A DNA stretch of 64,000 bases, taken from Rhexocercosporidium sp. MPI-PUGE-AT-0058 (lineage: Eukaryota > Ascomycota > Leotiomycetes > Helotiales). The first letter of the stretch is position 1; every line of letters begins with the position of its first letter. The stretch is taken from assembly GCA_020746875.1 (NCBI GenBank), contig JAGTJL010000003.1:3162001-3226000 (forward strand). Direction: 5' to 3'. A program made the position numbers and the translations under genes. Below the pieces are notes generated by a model, which had not been told where the DNA came from, made no database searches, and worked only from the letters and a program-made list of their open reading frames with translations. This document shows positions 22,279 to 34,500 of the stretch, piece by piece.

Positions 22279-23466
22279 CTATGTAGTAGAACGAACGTAG
22301 CGACCGACAACGACGCAATGATCTCTCTCGAAAGGTTCTGTGGATGCTGTTAGTTCTGCGGATAGATGGGGAATTCTCAGAGGATTTACCCAGGGTCAAC
22401 TGCTCCAAAGGCTTGATTCTCTCCTCTCTCAACTTCTGGACCTCTCTGGCGAAAACGGCTTCTGGCGCAGCGGTACTGTCGATACAGTTTGCCTTGATGG
22501 AAACAACGATACCACCTCCAACCTTCAAGAACAAATGAGCGTTCAATCCAACGATACGAGCTTGATCCGGCTGAGCAACATCTGCGAAGATGACATCGAC
22601 CATAGAAACCAACATCCTGTACTTGAGCGGGTGACGTGCGTCCTCGATGATTGGGATAACGTTTGTGCGGTGAGTGGCCATGTTGATCAGATCACGACCA
22701 GAGCGGTGAGAGAATTCGACAGCAAAGACAGTTCCGGTTGGACCAACAATATCAGCGACGTGAGAAACGGAGGTTCCGGAGGCGGCACCGAGGTAAAGGA
22801 CCTTTGCTCCAGGCTTGATGAAGATCTCGTCCAGACCACCCAAGACACCGGCAGCCAACTTACTTCTGAAAGGATTCCAGACACGGTATTCGACCTTGGT
22901 GACACTTGGAGTTCCGTCTGCGTTTGCTGGGCCGGAATTCTCGACGCTGATGCGCTTTTCGCCGTAGACTGACTCGCCGGGGGAAAGGTTCTTGGTGACC
23001 AGCATATCCTCCTTGCCACGAGCTACGAAGATACCAGCATGACGATGGGGTTCCTGCGCACATTAGTATCTGCGGTTTTGCGAGCTGAAGCTCCAAACAT
23101 ACAATAATAGTCTTTGCGCCACCCTTTGCTCCAGCTCCTCCACGTCCTCTTGGTGCACCACGGCCTCCTCGAGGTGCGCCTCGTCCACCACCACGACCAC
23201 CTCTGCTATCACCTCGACCTCCTTACCCTCCGGTCAGCTACACTTGGACTCATAACAATGCGCAAAGGCATTGGGGAGTTCTGCGACCCCGGATACCCAA
23301 TCGCTGGGACATTGGAAGTCGCGGGGATGTGAAACTGACCTCTGCCACCACCTCTCGAGAAACCACCTCCTCGTCCGCCTCTATCGCCGCCGCCACGTCC
23401 GCCGCCAAATCCGCCTCGTCCTCCACGGTCTCCGCCGCCGCGACCTCCTCTTGGTGTGTATGCCAT
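22279..23466 (-). CDS. nop1: Fibrillarin, box C/D snoRNP 2'-O-methyltransferase
   Basis: The exons are 23466..23340, 23221..23103, 23053..22390 and 22337..22279 (322 aa; yeast Nop1 has 327). It is the nucleolar methyltransferase of box C/D snoRNPs, acting in pre-rRNA modification and processing. The N-terminus is a glycine/arginine-rich GAR domain (repeated RGG). The catalytic domain shows [18 protein letters not shown], the AdoMet motif [16 protein letters not shown], the acidic loop motif [25 protein letters not shown] and VSIKANC, then [21 protein letters not shown]. The last exon supplies only 19 codons. Intron 1 lies within the GAR region and uses an AAG acceptor that just clears an in-frame TAA. 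The phase is consistent at every junction. Confidence 0.95.
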
Positions 23467-25253
23467 CGCTGGTTGTGGTGTTGAGGAACAATTGGCGGGT
23501 AGAGATGTTTGGTTCTGGTGATGAAGCTCGAGAGGTAAAATGGAAATTTTATTTTTTACCGACTCGCAAAGCTCCCAGCCATTGGTTTGTAGCGCTAAAG
23601 GTGGGCAAGCGAGAGAGCTAAGCCGATCATAGAGTAGCGTCTACAATGCGGTGGCTGGAGAGTTGCCAGGTAGTGGCTGGTGTGGAACTCAGCCTCGCCT
23701 CGGTAAAAATATTTTCCCCTCCGCTCCACGCCTCGCATTCATCTTCTCACATTCTCGCTTGCTTTGCCTAGCAACCCTTGAAAACATCGTCATGAATACC
23801 TTGAGAGAAAAATGTGTGATGGCAAGAATCAAACCAAATCGATGCTATCGCCTTCACTCCCGAGTCAGGATGTCTCGTTACCATATATCTGTATCCAGTA
23901 GGTTTTAGCCGACTCATGCAATCCAGCTTGCAGCGGAGATCCTCGTCTCTGGAACAAATATCTTGGGCATCATCAACGACTAAAGATTCATGCTTACATT
24001 CGTCTCAACCTGGGACACATCGCTCAAATCATGGGCTTGGAGTCTCGTCTGCGCATGCCTTCTGGTTCGTTTCATGGGACTCATTCCTAAGAGTCGCATA
24101 TTCGGTGCATCTTTCGTTACGACTACCCTGGCCCAAGGAGATTCATACATCCTCATATCATGGCATACCGTTTGTGAGACTGCCCAGATGAAGAGCCTCA
24201 TCCATCCATCTGATGTTTCACGACGAGCCCGGAAAGGCCGCTCAGTACGCGCCAGCATAATTCACGCACCATTTCGCTCGGGCTGCTGAATTCTATCCGA
24301 GCCTTCGGACGAAAATTTCAAATCTCCCTGTCGCACTGGTAATATCGTCGCTCAGACCCCACCACTCGTACCACAAGTCTGGTCTCGGCGTCTATAGCTC
24401 GTAGCGAGTGTATGAACTCGAGTGAAGTCACCTCCATGTCTTCTTTGCTATGACATGACATCTCAAGTTTGTCTCTTGTGTTCCGTTCCAAATGGCCCCC
24501 ATTTTTGTTCTCCTCTTATCAAACAAAGCATGTCAATATGACGGTTAGCCATACCAAAATGGACGTCTGTCACGATCGACGTTGCGAAAGTGCCGACATA
24601 TCGTTGTTGATACCGAGCGGGTTTCGACAAGGTCTCGAGAGCAACAGGGTTGGGAGCTGCCAAGCCTCTGCGCTTCACCGTTTCACCTCCACTTCAGGGT
24701 CCTCAATTGGCCAACTCTGTTTTTAAGCTTCTTTCCAACGGTGTCCTGCCATCCCTTCTTTACCTCTTAGAGTCCGTGATGGTGCGTGGCCCGACGTCAG
24801 ATAAGTCAACAACCTTTAGAGCCGCCTTGGCGGTTATGCTTGTGTCGAGTTTCCTTCGGTGAACCGTACCCACATCGGAGACATGCCATGCTGTTGTATA
24901 CAAGTTGACAGGCCTCAACGAACGCATTAGGCTCAGATGGGGAAGATAGAGGGGCTCATCTTTGATCTGCTGGGTCCAAGTAGGATTCTCCTGGACTCTT
25001 GGGGGATATTCAAGAGACGGCAAACACTGGTTCCGAATTGATCACAGCCAGGGGTGATGAAGAACAAGACAGTGGGCAAGTATAATAGCCAGACGATGTC
25101 TACTCCCTGGGCTTCTTTTGTTCATCACTGCATTCATCCTCCACCTTCCCTACTTAACTCTCATTCTTTTCCCGAGCGCCCCAGCGGCCGCCACAATCTT
25201 TTCACTAAACATTATTTAATTTTGAATCTTCAGTCTATCCTTCATTCACAACC
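23467..25253. other. Intergenic region, no gene supported
   Basis: The left part carries the fibrillarin promoter and the right part (about 25100-25250) the C/T-rich leader of the secreted protein gene. The middle has short frames without recognisable domains. Confidence 0.5.
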
Positions 25254-26158
25254 ATGCTTTTCAATACTCTACCTATCTTCGGCCTTGTTGCCATTGCTTC
25301 TGCTGGTTAGTTCATCTATTTCCAAGGACTTCGCCTGTGCTAACATGCTCTAGCACCTCGTTTGCATTCGAGATTTGAGAAGGAAGTTGATGCACCTGCA
25401 GCGCAGGGTATTCAATGGACTCCTCGTTCGCTCACTCCACGAGGCAACAACTATGTCACGAACTTTGTCAGCGGCTTTGATAGCACATTGATCATCCAAC
25501 AGCAGACCGTCACAATTCTGCAACTCTCCAATCAACAAGCACTAATTGATCTTCAATTACAAGCCGAGCTTCTGTTCGTGCAAGCGATTCAGCAACAACT
25601 CATCGCTCAGCAGCAACTTCAATTTGCCATTGACAACATCCGTATCAACACTTTCTTGAATGCCAACCCTAATGTGGTATGTCTTCCCCTCCTCATTGAG
25701 AGACATACATCTAACAAATGTAGAACACCATCGCTGTCATTGTTACACAAGTGAACGACAACCGAGACCAGAACAACAGAAATACCCGCTACTTTACACG
25801 CCAGATCCAGAGCAACCCCTCGGCGTCCCAACAAGTCTTCGTCTCCATCAACGAGGTGTCTCAAATGAACATTGGTGATTTCGGCGAGCTTAGTACCCCC
25901 ACGGGTGAAGCCCCCGCTTCCCCATCAGGCTCACCATCAGCCTCAAGCTTCGGAGCACCACAGTTCGGGTCCTACACACCGGGCGGTAACATCTCGCTCC
26001 AGGCACAAGGGATCAACTTGTATCCCTTCGGTGTGGCAGCGCCATCGTTCGGCAACTCGAGGTCTTTCATCGACCCAGCGTTGATCATCCAGCAAAGCCA
26101 GCAGCTGTTCGTCTCGAATCAGAACCAAAATCAATTCAACGTCGTTATCGTGACATGA
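25254..26158 (+). CDS. Secreted Gln/Asn-rich protein, family unknown
   Basis: The exons are 25254..25305, 25354..25676 and 25724..26158 (269 aa), all with clear GT..AG junctions and matching phase. A signal peptide (MLFNTLPIFGLVAIASAA) is followed by a short Arg-containing propeptide-like stretch (PRLHSRFEKE). The mature part is strikingly rich in Gln and aliphatic residues: LIIQQQTVTILQLSNQQALIDLQLQ and QQQLIAQQQLQFAIDNIRI read like a beta or amphipathic repeat. A central NDNRDQNNRNTR, a Pro/Ser/Gly linker (GEAPASPSGSPSASS) and a second LIIQQSQQLFV block near the C-terminus follow. There is no cysteine apart from the leader region. An extracellular matrix, cell-wall or self-assembling role is possible, but I do not recognise the family. 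Confidence 0.75.
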
Positions 26159-28574
26159 ACATCTCACTTCAACCACGAAGACGGAGAATATCTAATTTTG
26201 GAGTTTGGGCGTGGCGAGGGTAGATGATTGCTGTCGTTTCTTTCGCATATATGTATAGATAATGACGGTGCTCTTCATTGAGTGACCTGTCCATGGGAGT
26301 TGTACGGTGGGGTGGTGGGTAGAGGGGATCCTTTGGATAGAGCCGCCGGTAGAACCGAGGCTGGAGTTTCTGTTTTTGTTTGGCCCAGTAGCGACGCGGG
26401 GGAGGGATGGATGCATAAGTATATGTGGTGTATGACAGGAAGATGGATAGTCAACTGTCAAATGATTTGTTGCCTTCTACAGTAGTCCAGAATGACAATA
26501 CTCACTTCTCGCTTCTCTGTATTTTGTCTCTGCCATTCCTTCTGTCTTCTGCACCATCATCTTTTTCCTCCTTCCAACCTCATACCCATCAAAAGCAATG
26601 CTACCCGTCTCTCAGGACCGGTACAGTAATGGAGGACGAAGGAGTCCATCGAGCACAGTTCATCCCCAGCCCATGCTGGGACGTGGTCCAAGCACCATGT
26701 CATGCCATCTCAAGTTTCCTCGCCTCGCCTTAACCACCCCACGTCCGTTTCAAAACCGTCTGGTTCCCAATCTGACACATGTCAAGCCCGGTTCATGCTT
26801 GAGCGTTCATCAGGGCATGAACATGCACTTAAGCAGTGGTCTATGCGGAGAAATATCCCGCTTGGATAACCTGCTGTCTGGGTGCCGATGGCCAGACCTC
26901 CGTCTCGACTTTCCATAAGGCGGGCAGGGGCAGTCTAGTGACGGTATTCTTCCCGCCAGAGCGGAAGCAGCAGAAGGGACGTCGGCTCCTTGAACCTCAT
27001 GTCGATGAAGGCGTTTGGAAGACCTTCTAGAACATCAGTGATGGGGAAGCCACTATCCCACATCTCCAGATCTCGATCCTCAGCTCCTGGTATTTGTCTT
27101 GCCGTATAGTAACATCCCCAGTAAAATCCCCGCGACCAACACCAATTCCCACACAACCCCATGGGCTCGCATCCATCAAACCACTTAGTCGGCACAAATC
27201 GGGTCTGGTCCCCCCACTCACGCACTTCTACCCGCCCCGCCATCCTCAACAAACTCAACAACCGGCGCTTCTCTGCACTCTCCACCAGTCTCGCCACAAC
27301 TCTCGCTGAAAAGCCGCCGGACGAAGAAATCGCGCAGATTTTGCGGATGAGCGTCACGTGCATCGGTCTCGGCCGCTCTTGACCGAGGAAGCAGAAGAGT
27401 CTGGCCCGAGTTTCCCCATGCAGCCCTAAGAGACGCAGTAGGCAGCACAAACTGCTGCACGGTGCTGCGCGGTGCAAAACCTGCGAGATGACGTGCCGCT
27501 GATTGGATGCTCGGGGAGACGGCGTTTGATGGGTTGGAATTTGGTTGGATGAGGGGTGTTGACGAGGTTAGAATTATGGGACTGAGGGGGGCAGTGAACA
27601 AACTGACGAGGAAAAGACAGGGGAGAGCTGGGAGAGCTGGGGGAGGAGGAGCAGAGGGGAGGAGAGGGATCCGTGAGAGGTGGGATAGGTGGGAGAGGTC
27701 GGAGAGGTAACAGAGGTAGGGATTAGAAACCTGCATTTTGAGGGGAAGGGAAGGGATGGGATGGGATGGGATGGGAGCGGATCGGATAGAGGATGATGGC
27801 TGATGGAGGGGAGGCCTGGAATTGGCTGCAAGTTGGCTGTGGATGTTCTATTTTCCCCGGCGTCCAGTCCAGCTACCATCTTACAGTATTCTTCCCCACG
27901 CTGAAATCAGCGGCTTTTCTCCTTGCATCATACATGATACATAAGTACTGCTTGTCTCCCCGCTTGAAGCTATCTTCATTTCCTCCAGACGTATTCAGTT
28001 ATCGTTGTTCCTATCCCAAAATTTACACATCACAATATCAGTCCAGCCTATCGCCGGTTTACGTCAAGGCCAAACTACTGTACCCTACCGTTCCGCCAGA
28101 CGTCTCAAGAAAAGACACTTACAGACGAGCAAACGAGTTCTCGTTACCTACCACAAACACGCCTGCCCTCTTCCACCTACCACCTCAACATATTTATCCT
28201 CGCCCTCTTTCTCCTCTCCCATCTACAGTTTCAACTTCGCATTCAATTCGAATTTGAATTGGCGTTGTAGAGAAGACCGCATTTCAAATCCTACCTACGT
28301 CCGTATCGAAGTCACCGGATACCCACCCTCCCGCCACCACAGCCTCCTTCGCCTTGCGCAGACGATACCTTTCAGCCGACACACCCACAATTGATCAGCA
28401 AAACGCAAGGAAGCATACAAACGAACACCTCCTACCGGATAGTACAAAAGACGCCCGAGTTCATCCTCTCTTCCCTTCCTTAACTCGGACACTGCTTTGC
28501 TCTGTACCTGCATCGTCAGTTACACGACCCTACCACCCCGTCAACACCAAAGATCTCCCACCCAAACCAACACA
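26159..28574. other. Intergenic region with purine-rich tract
   Basis: There is no gene I can support. GA-rich low-complexity DNA, including GGGAT repeats, runs from about 27600 to 27780. The right part (28150-28570) is C/T- and CA-rich and probably holds the promoter and leader of the next gene. Confidence 0.45.
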
Positions 28575-29120
28575 ATGGGTCTCTTCAACCGCACAAAACG
28601 CTCCTCAACCTCCTCCTCGGCAAACTCCACCGCCCCAAACAGCGGCGTCACAACCCCCACCGCAGTCGACAACCTCTCCACATCACCCACCTCCACAACC
28701 GCGCCCCCCTACCCCCTCACAAAACAACCTTCCCGCCTGGGCCTCACAAAAACCTTAACATGGGGCAAGAAGAGCAAAGAAGACAAGCAACGCCGCCGCA
28801 TCGAGTCCTGGGAGAAGGAGGACCAGAACGAGTGGGATGCGCCCACGGCGCGCAATAGACACGGCCGCAAGTTGTGCAGCAAGAAGGAGCAGGAGGTCTT
28901 GAGGGCTTTCGAGTGGAAGGTCTGTAGGGACAGCATGGATGGTGGACGCAGTCGGAGTTGTTTCAGTGGTGTCAGTCCTGGGTGCAGTCGTATGGGCAGT
29001 GTGGATGATGGACATGTGGGGTTGAACTCTAGGACGCAGGGATCGGGGCTTGCGAGAGAGACGAGTAGGAGTGATACTTCGGGCGAGGGATCGAGGGTTA
29101 GGTCTGCGAGTGAGGAATGA
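28575..29120 (+). CDS. Small hypothetical protein
   Basis: A single-exon frame of 181 codons starts at MGLFNRTKRSS. The 26 codons upstream of this ATG are also open but read like translated leader. The N-terminal 60 residues are Ser/Thr/Pro-rich and low in complexity. A basic, charged core follows (KKSKEDKQRRRIESWEKEDQ, then NEWDAPTARNRHGRKLCSKKEQEVLRAFEW), which looks like genuine helical coding sequence. The C-terminal third is again Ser/Gly-rich. I see no catalytic motif, signal peptide or membrane segment. A C/T- and CA-rich leader upstream supports expression. Function unknown. Confidence 0.6.
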   Translation: MGLFNRTKRSSTSSSANSTAPNSGVTTPTAVDNLSTSPTSTTAPPYPLTKQPSRLGLTKTLTWGKKSKEDKQRRRIESWEKEDQNEWDAPTARNRHGRKLCSKKEQEVLRAFEWKVCRDSMDGGRSRSCFSGVSPGCSRMGSVDDGHVGLNSRTQGSGLARETSRSDTSGEGSRVRSASEE

Positions 29121-31321
29121 GTTGGATGTGTTATAAATATGGTGTTTTGATACTTGGGATGGGCATTGGAGTTGCATGGCGCTTTGGTGTTTCTGGATTG
29201 GGATACATGCCTGGATAGGTACCTGGTCCCCGTACATATGGGAAATGGAACAGCAAACATGGGGAACACAAAAGGCTTCGCTGGGTCGGACGAAGACATG
29301 CTTAGACAGATGTCGGCATTGATGGTTAAATGATTGTTATACTAGTATTGTGTAATATCAACCAGATCAAGAACATTCGCATTCACATTCATGTTGTCTA
29401 TTCGCTTGCTATGTGTTCTCACTGTTTACTCGCATCCTTTACATAACAATCATCGATCGAACTCCCACCAGAAGGAAGATCCTTCCTAGTTCACAAGTTC
29501 CTCGTCCTCATCTTTCAACATCGTCGCCCAGCCAAATCAATTTCAATCTCACATTGCTACAAGACAAGATCTCGGAATCCCCGACATATTTCTCGTACTC
29601 GCGAACACCATCGGCATCGGTCGTTCGGTTCCCATCGGTCTTTGCCCGCTTGTTTGTGTTCCCTCGCCACCCCCTCGCTTAACAGAACAGGTTTCTTTCA
29701 GGGGCAAGGGGGCTGGTGGCTGGCGTGGGGTGGCTCGTCATGATCCAGAAGCGACCCCGCAAACATGACGAGCTTGGGGGGATTGGCTGTTCGTGGTGCA
29801 CGAAAACAGCGTCACTGTTGGATTTATCCAGCGAATCGATGGGGATAGTTTTTGTTATGTGTGGAGGGGCGGAGTATTCTGGTGTTTCTTGGAGGTTCTT
29901 GGATTTAGAAAGGGATAGTGATCAGCTCACTTGTTTAACATCCCACTTCAGCTAGGGCATCGGGATGGAAGGTGAGGAAGAAGAGGGGGTTTAAGTGCCA
30001 AGCTATGTTAACTCACTCGAAAGTCCAGCTCAAACGTCACGGATCGTCATGATGCAGCTGTCAAGTTCAATTCAACGAATACATTTTTTGTATTCATGCA
30101 CGGAATATTCTAGCGCTTAGCACTACTGTGCTGGATGCGGGGGATAGCTGGAGGTCGTACAGTGCAAAGACCAGACTGCCTAACGCGGTACCACGTTGCT
30201 TGAGGGTTCGACTAGAGGGATTCTAGAAGGGAGGATGAGCAGGCCAAGTCCGCAATGATCCGGCGAGTATCTAAGTGCGTTGTACAGTTTGAACGTTACA
30301 ATGTTCTTCTTCCCTGGAATCAGTCAGGACAATTTTCTTCTTTAGTGGCCGATCTTATGCAAGTAATATTCTAGGCTTGCAAAACACGACGAAGGTGAAC
30401 AGCCTTCTACTGTACTTATAAGACAGCTGCCGGGTGAATATTAGGTTTATCCAGCCATAAATAAAGGTAGGGTAGATCGAGCCCAGCGGGTCTTCATCAT
30501 GATGCTCATGCTATCATTGTGAACCCTTTGGCCATGTAGGTGAGTTTCTTAATCCGAGGTGCCATTCTGCGCCGATGTCACTTTTGCAGGGAGGTCACTT
30601 ATCGGACAGTCAGTCTGGACAGAGATCATGTTATGTACTGATCAGGTCTCAAACCCGAATTGTCACACCCCCTCCCCCCGCACCACCATTCTGATACCAA
30701 GCCGTCGTCTATCGGCCGTTTGGGGGGGTCTATCTTCTAGACGTGAAGGAGGTATTCAAAGGTCCATTGAAACTCGATGTGTAGGTTTATGAGGTTATGG
30801 TGCCGAGTTGGGGTTCTACGCCCGCGGATTTTGGGTTTGGGACATTTTGGTGTCGCTCCAGCCGATTAAGTCGCAGTGGCTTATGGTTGGGTGCGAGAGG
30901 TTTACTGCTTTGAGTGTTGGTTGGAGGACTTTGATAAAGTCTGCTGCTAAGATGCTGGATGAAATCATAGATACATAACTTGCACTGGATGAGGGAGTCT
31001 GTTAGTTCTGGACCCCTTCTCATGCTTTCACTCCAACTTGTCCCATCCCTCTGCCTAGCTTCAGCAATTCATAAGCGTGAGCTTCCCTCATCTCATCCCA
31101 AAGGCAGCACACCCTAACTCCAGGACGTGCAGTAAACAGCTCAGAAAGAAGACTCACTTAGATTCCGGCTCGTTCCAAACCCCAAGAGACGTGACCCTCA
31201 CCCTCTCCCCCTCATAGCACTTACCATACTGCACAAGATGGTTCGCGTACGGCTGTCTCTAATCCTCACTCGCAAATTCTGTCCAACAACACCACAGAAA
31301 TACCTACCTCAATCCTCTTTC
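29121..31321. other. Gene-poor region, left part
   Basis: No coding region, RNA gene or repeat array is recognisable. Short frames on both strands lack domain features. Confidence 0.5.
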
Positions 31322-31589
31322 CTATTTATCTTCATGATTCATGAAAGTTGGCGCACTCCACGGATCAACACAGAAATTCTTGACACCATACTTCTGCGCC
31401 TCTTTACCGACAAACAGTCGTCCGCTGTCTTTCCCGTCACACCTGTAATTTGGCGTTGTGGACGGCGGAGGACAAGAAGCCTACACCAGTGGGTGGTGTT
31501 GAATAGTATATCGAGGTCGGCGAGCCGTTTTGGGAGGGCAGGTCGACGGTTTGAGTGAGGTGTAGGAAGGCTTCTGAGAACCTGAATCG
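31322..31589 (-). pseudogene. Possible relic of a small secreted protein
   Basis: On the minus strand, one frame reads SEAFLHLTQTVDLPSQNGS and TPPTGVGFLSSAVHNAKLQ and stops at a TGA. One base over, the text continues smoothly as CDGKDSGRLFVGKEAQKYGV, then NFCVDPWSAP, and a TAG. The two halves look like one protein with a single-base frameshift. An alternative is an intron ending at the TTACAG just before the break, with an unidentified upstream exon. The family is not recognised. Confidence 0.3.
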
Positions 31590-34500
31590 GTTTCCTGTTC
31601 GGGAGATTTCGGAGATGCTGATTGTGAGTTTTCTGGCGCGCTTTTGGATTTAGATCTCCGAGTTCTGTGAGGGTCAGAGGAATGGCTGGTACTAGGACGA
31701 GGGCCAGGAGCCGCATTATGCTGGTGGTGTCTGGACTCGTTTGGCTTGAAATTCGTTGAGTGAATGTTTCTCAAATGTTGAAGAGGGACTCTGTCTTGCC
31801 TCGGGCATTGGCCCATGTTTAATCCTCAAAGTAAGGCTCAAGAACTTTCGACGCATTGTTCATTCACGGAGAGCCCATGCTCGCAGGCAATATGAAGTAT
31901 CCATATTGAGTATAGTATTAAGCACCTCACCCAGCCCCATTATGATAGTTCGATACAATTGTATTAGGTCCTGGTAAGTCATCTTATAAGCTGCTGTGAG
32001 TATTAGATGAAATTATAACTAACGTGATGGGTTCCACACGATATACATGCCAGATGCTCCGCATATCGCTTGATCGGACACCAGGATGAAAACGATTGTT
32101 TACCGCTTGGGATGGAGATGGGACAGCAAGCTCTGAGAAATGGGCGACAAAGGAATCAGTGAGGCTCTTGGTTTGGGTAGAATGCTTCTTCCTAGAAATG
32201 TCGCCCCCAATAAAATGTTGTGATCCGCACGAGGGGTTGAGTAAGAAGACCTCCTTAACCGAGAAAGGCAACACTCGATGCCTAGTCATCACTTGACTGG
32301 ATTTTGCGCTTCAATCGATGCACCTGATCATCTTCAGTCCAACTGCCAATTCGGAATGGATATCTTGCATCTGGACATATTGGTAGAAGGGACTGAGACT
32401 GCCCAAACCGCTAGATGAGGCTCCGTGGGTCCGTTTTCAGTCGAGACTCCCAATCCACCTTGGGCCACACCTTTGGCTCAATACTCAAAACGACGCACGG
32501 TATTGAAACATGAAGTCATTGTAAGCGAAGTTTTCAGCTGAGCCAAAGCAATGCGCAGATAGTTGTTTAGATCGAAATTTCACCCACGCCGCTGCTTTTC
32601 CCGGTTATCGAACCACTGCCGAAGGATTATCCCAGCTACCTTATACCCGAGCCTGGAATGTGTCTCGCCTTAGAATTTTAAATGCAGCAAACAATAGCAG
32701 GATTTGCAGACACATCTTCTGCTTTGAGTCTCGTGCAGACAAGCAACGTCGCAGGCTTGCGAAAAGATCAGCCTTGAACTTGGAAAGCCCAAGTCCAGAA
32801 ATGGCAAACGACCCAGGTATGTGTCTCATAGACATGACGATCCGCTCCTTTGTTTGCCGGTCATGAAGACACATGGCGGATTTTCCTTTTCTCATGAACA
32901 TGCAGCGGATGGATCAGTTTGTAAATCGAGATACCCTCACCGAATGCGTCAAGTCGATACTTGAAGATCCACAACTCGTCATTGTGGCTGTTGGACGTTG
33001 TTGATCGTACGACTTTGAGTGATTGTGGGTTTTGGCTGCATGGGAAGTCAGCGGCAGAACCGTTGTCCCGGGGCGATGTGGATGTACGGCTCAGCTGCAT
33101 TTGCCAAAATTGTAACTGAGCATTTTGAGATTTATTCACTGGAGATGGTGTGTACGATTCGAGTACTAGCACCAGAAGAGCGCTCGGTCTCTAGTTGCGG
33201 AAGTCAGATGAATGACACGTAACTGGAAGTCTGCCAGAACTGATATAGCACATGTAAGATTACAACAAATACCACATGCAAGAAAAAGAAAAACCCGGAA
33301 GGAAAGCCATATGAACACGAGCAACTATGAGCAATTAAAACAAGATCTCTGATGGATGGTTGGCTTTTTTAATAACCGGATAGGCACGGTGCGGGTGCAA
33401 TCAAGCCACTGACGCTCTTCTTTCCTCTCTGCACAGAAACAGAGTTAAAGTAGTAAATATATGTGAAGATACTCTTGGTACGAGAAAAGATATGTCTATC
33501 TTGTTCATGGTGGTACCCCTTTTCTATAAAACTGCGAACGAGCCATGGAACCGAGACCCTCAGTGTCCTCGGGGTCCAATGACCTGCCATTTGATTCATT
33601 ACCGAGCACCTCAGAGAGGAAGTAACTTTCAGCTCCAATCTCACATCATGTTCCACGCTTGAGCCTCCACCGATGACATGGAAAATTAAGGATTTATCCA
33701 AGCCGTTTCAGCTGCTCACGACATTTTTTCTTTTTGGAACGGTCAGGAATAAGTGGAGTGTCCATCCGCGTCTAGCATATGCCGCAGGCTTCTTGTACTG
33801 TACCACAAAAGGTTATCCTCGCAGCTCTAAAAAGTAATAGGGTGCATAGAGGCACCACCAAAGCCCTCTCGTTGGGCAGGTATGAACCACAATGCAGCCC
33901 TTAAACGCCGTGCGGAAACTAGATTTTCTGAGCGGCCGCAGATGTTTTTCAGCTATTTCCGTAATTCTGAAACAGTTTGCTATCGCCCTAGGGACTTTGT
34001 GGCGTATGTACTTGTTTACTGAATCACTAGTATCTACTGGGGCTAGGTTTGGAAATACTACAAAGACGTACTAAACTTGCATCTGGAGTTATGAAGCGGA
34101 CTTCTAAAAGTCCTTGGTTTATATTTTTGTGTACACCAAGAAAAACCTTGTTTTAAATTTTGTGGCGTAATATCTTCCAACTCTAGAAGCTGAAGATATG
34201 TCCTGCCTTTCTAGAGTCGATAGAGGTACTTGATGTAAGAAATGTGCTTCTCCAAGAAACTGTAGGAAGTGTGGAAGAACCCTAACGCCTCTGCTAGGGA
34301 ATTTTGCGGTCAATGGCACGCCAAGAATAGGGGTGTGGAATAACGTGCGTGTGCATGCATGGATGTCAAGCCAGAACAGCAGAAAAGTTCAAGGCCCTCC
34401 TCTAGTGGATCCAATGGCCAGGTTAGCGGAGAGTTTGGCTGCAGTTGGAGTGCTTTTGTTTCATGGTGGCCCTGTTCAGGCGCGATTGCTCCATATCGCA

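Noticed and set aside
26935..27477. 180-codon minus-strand frame
   Set aside because: GC-rich and Trp/Cys/Arg-rich with no domain, signal peptide or splice context; could be real, but I cannot support it.
30196..30216. GGGTTCGACTAG resembling a tRNA B box
   Set aside because: It lacks the final CC of the consensus, and no acceptor stem or A box could be found around it.
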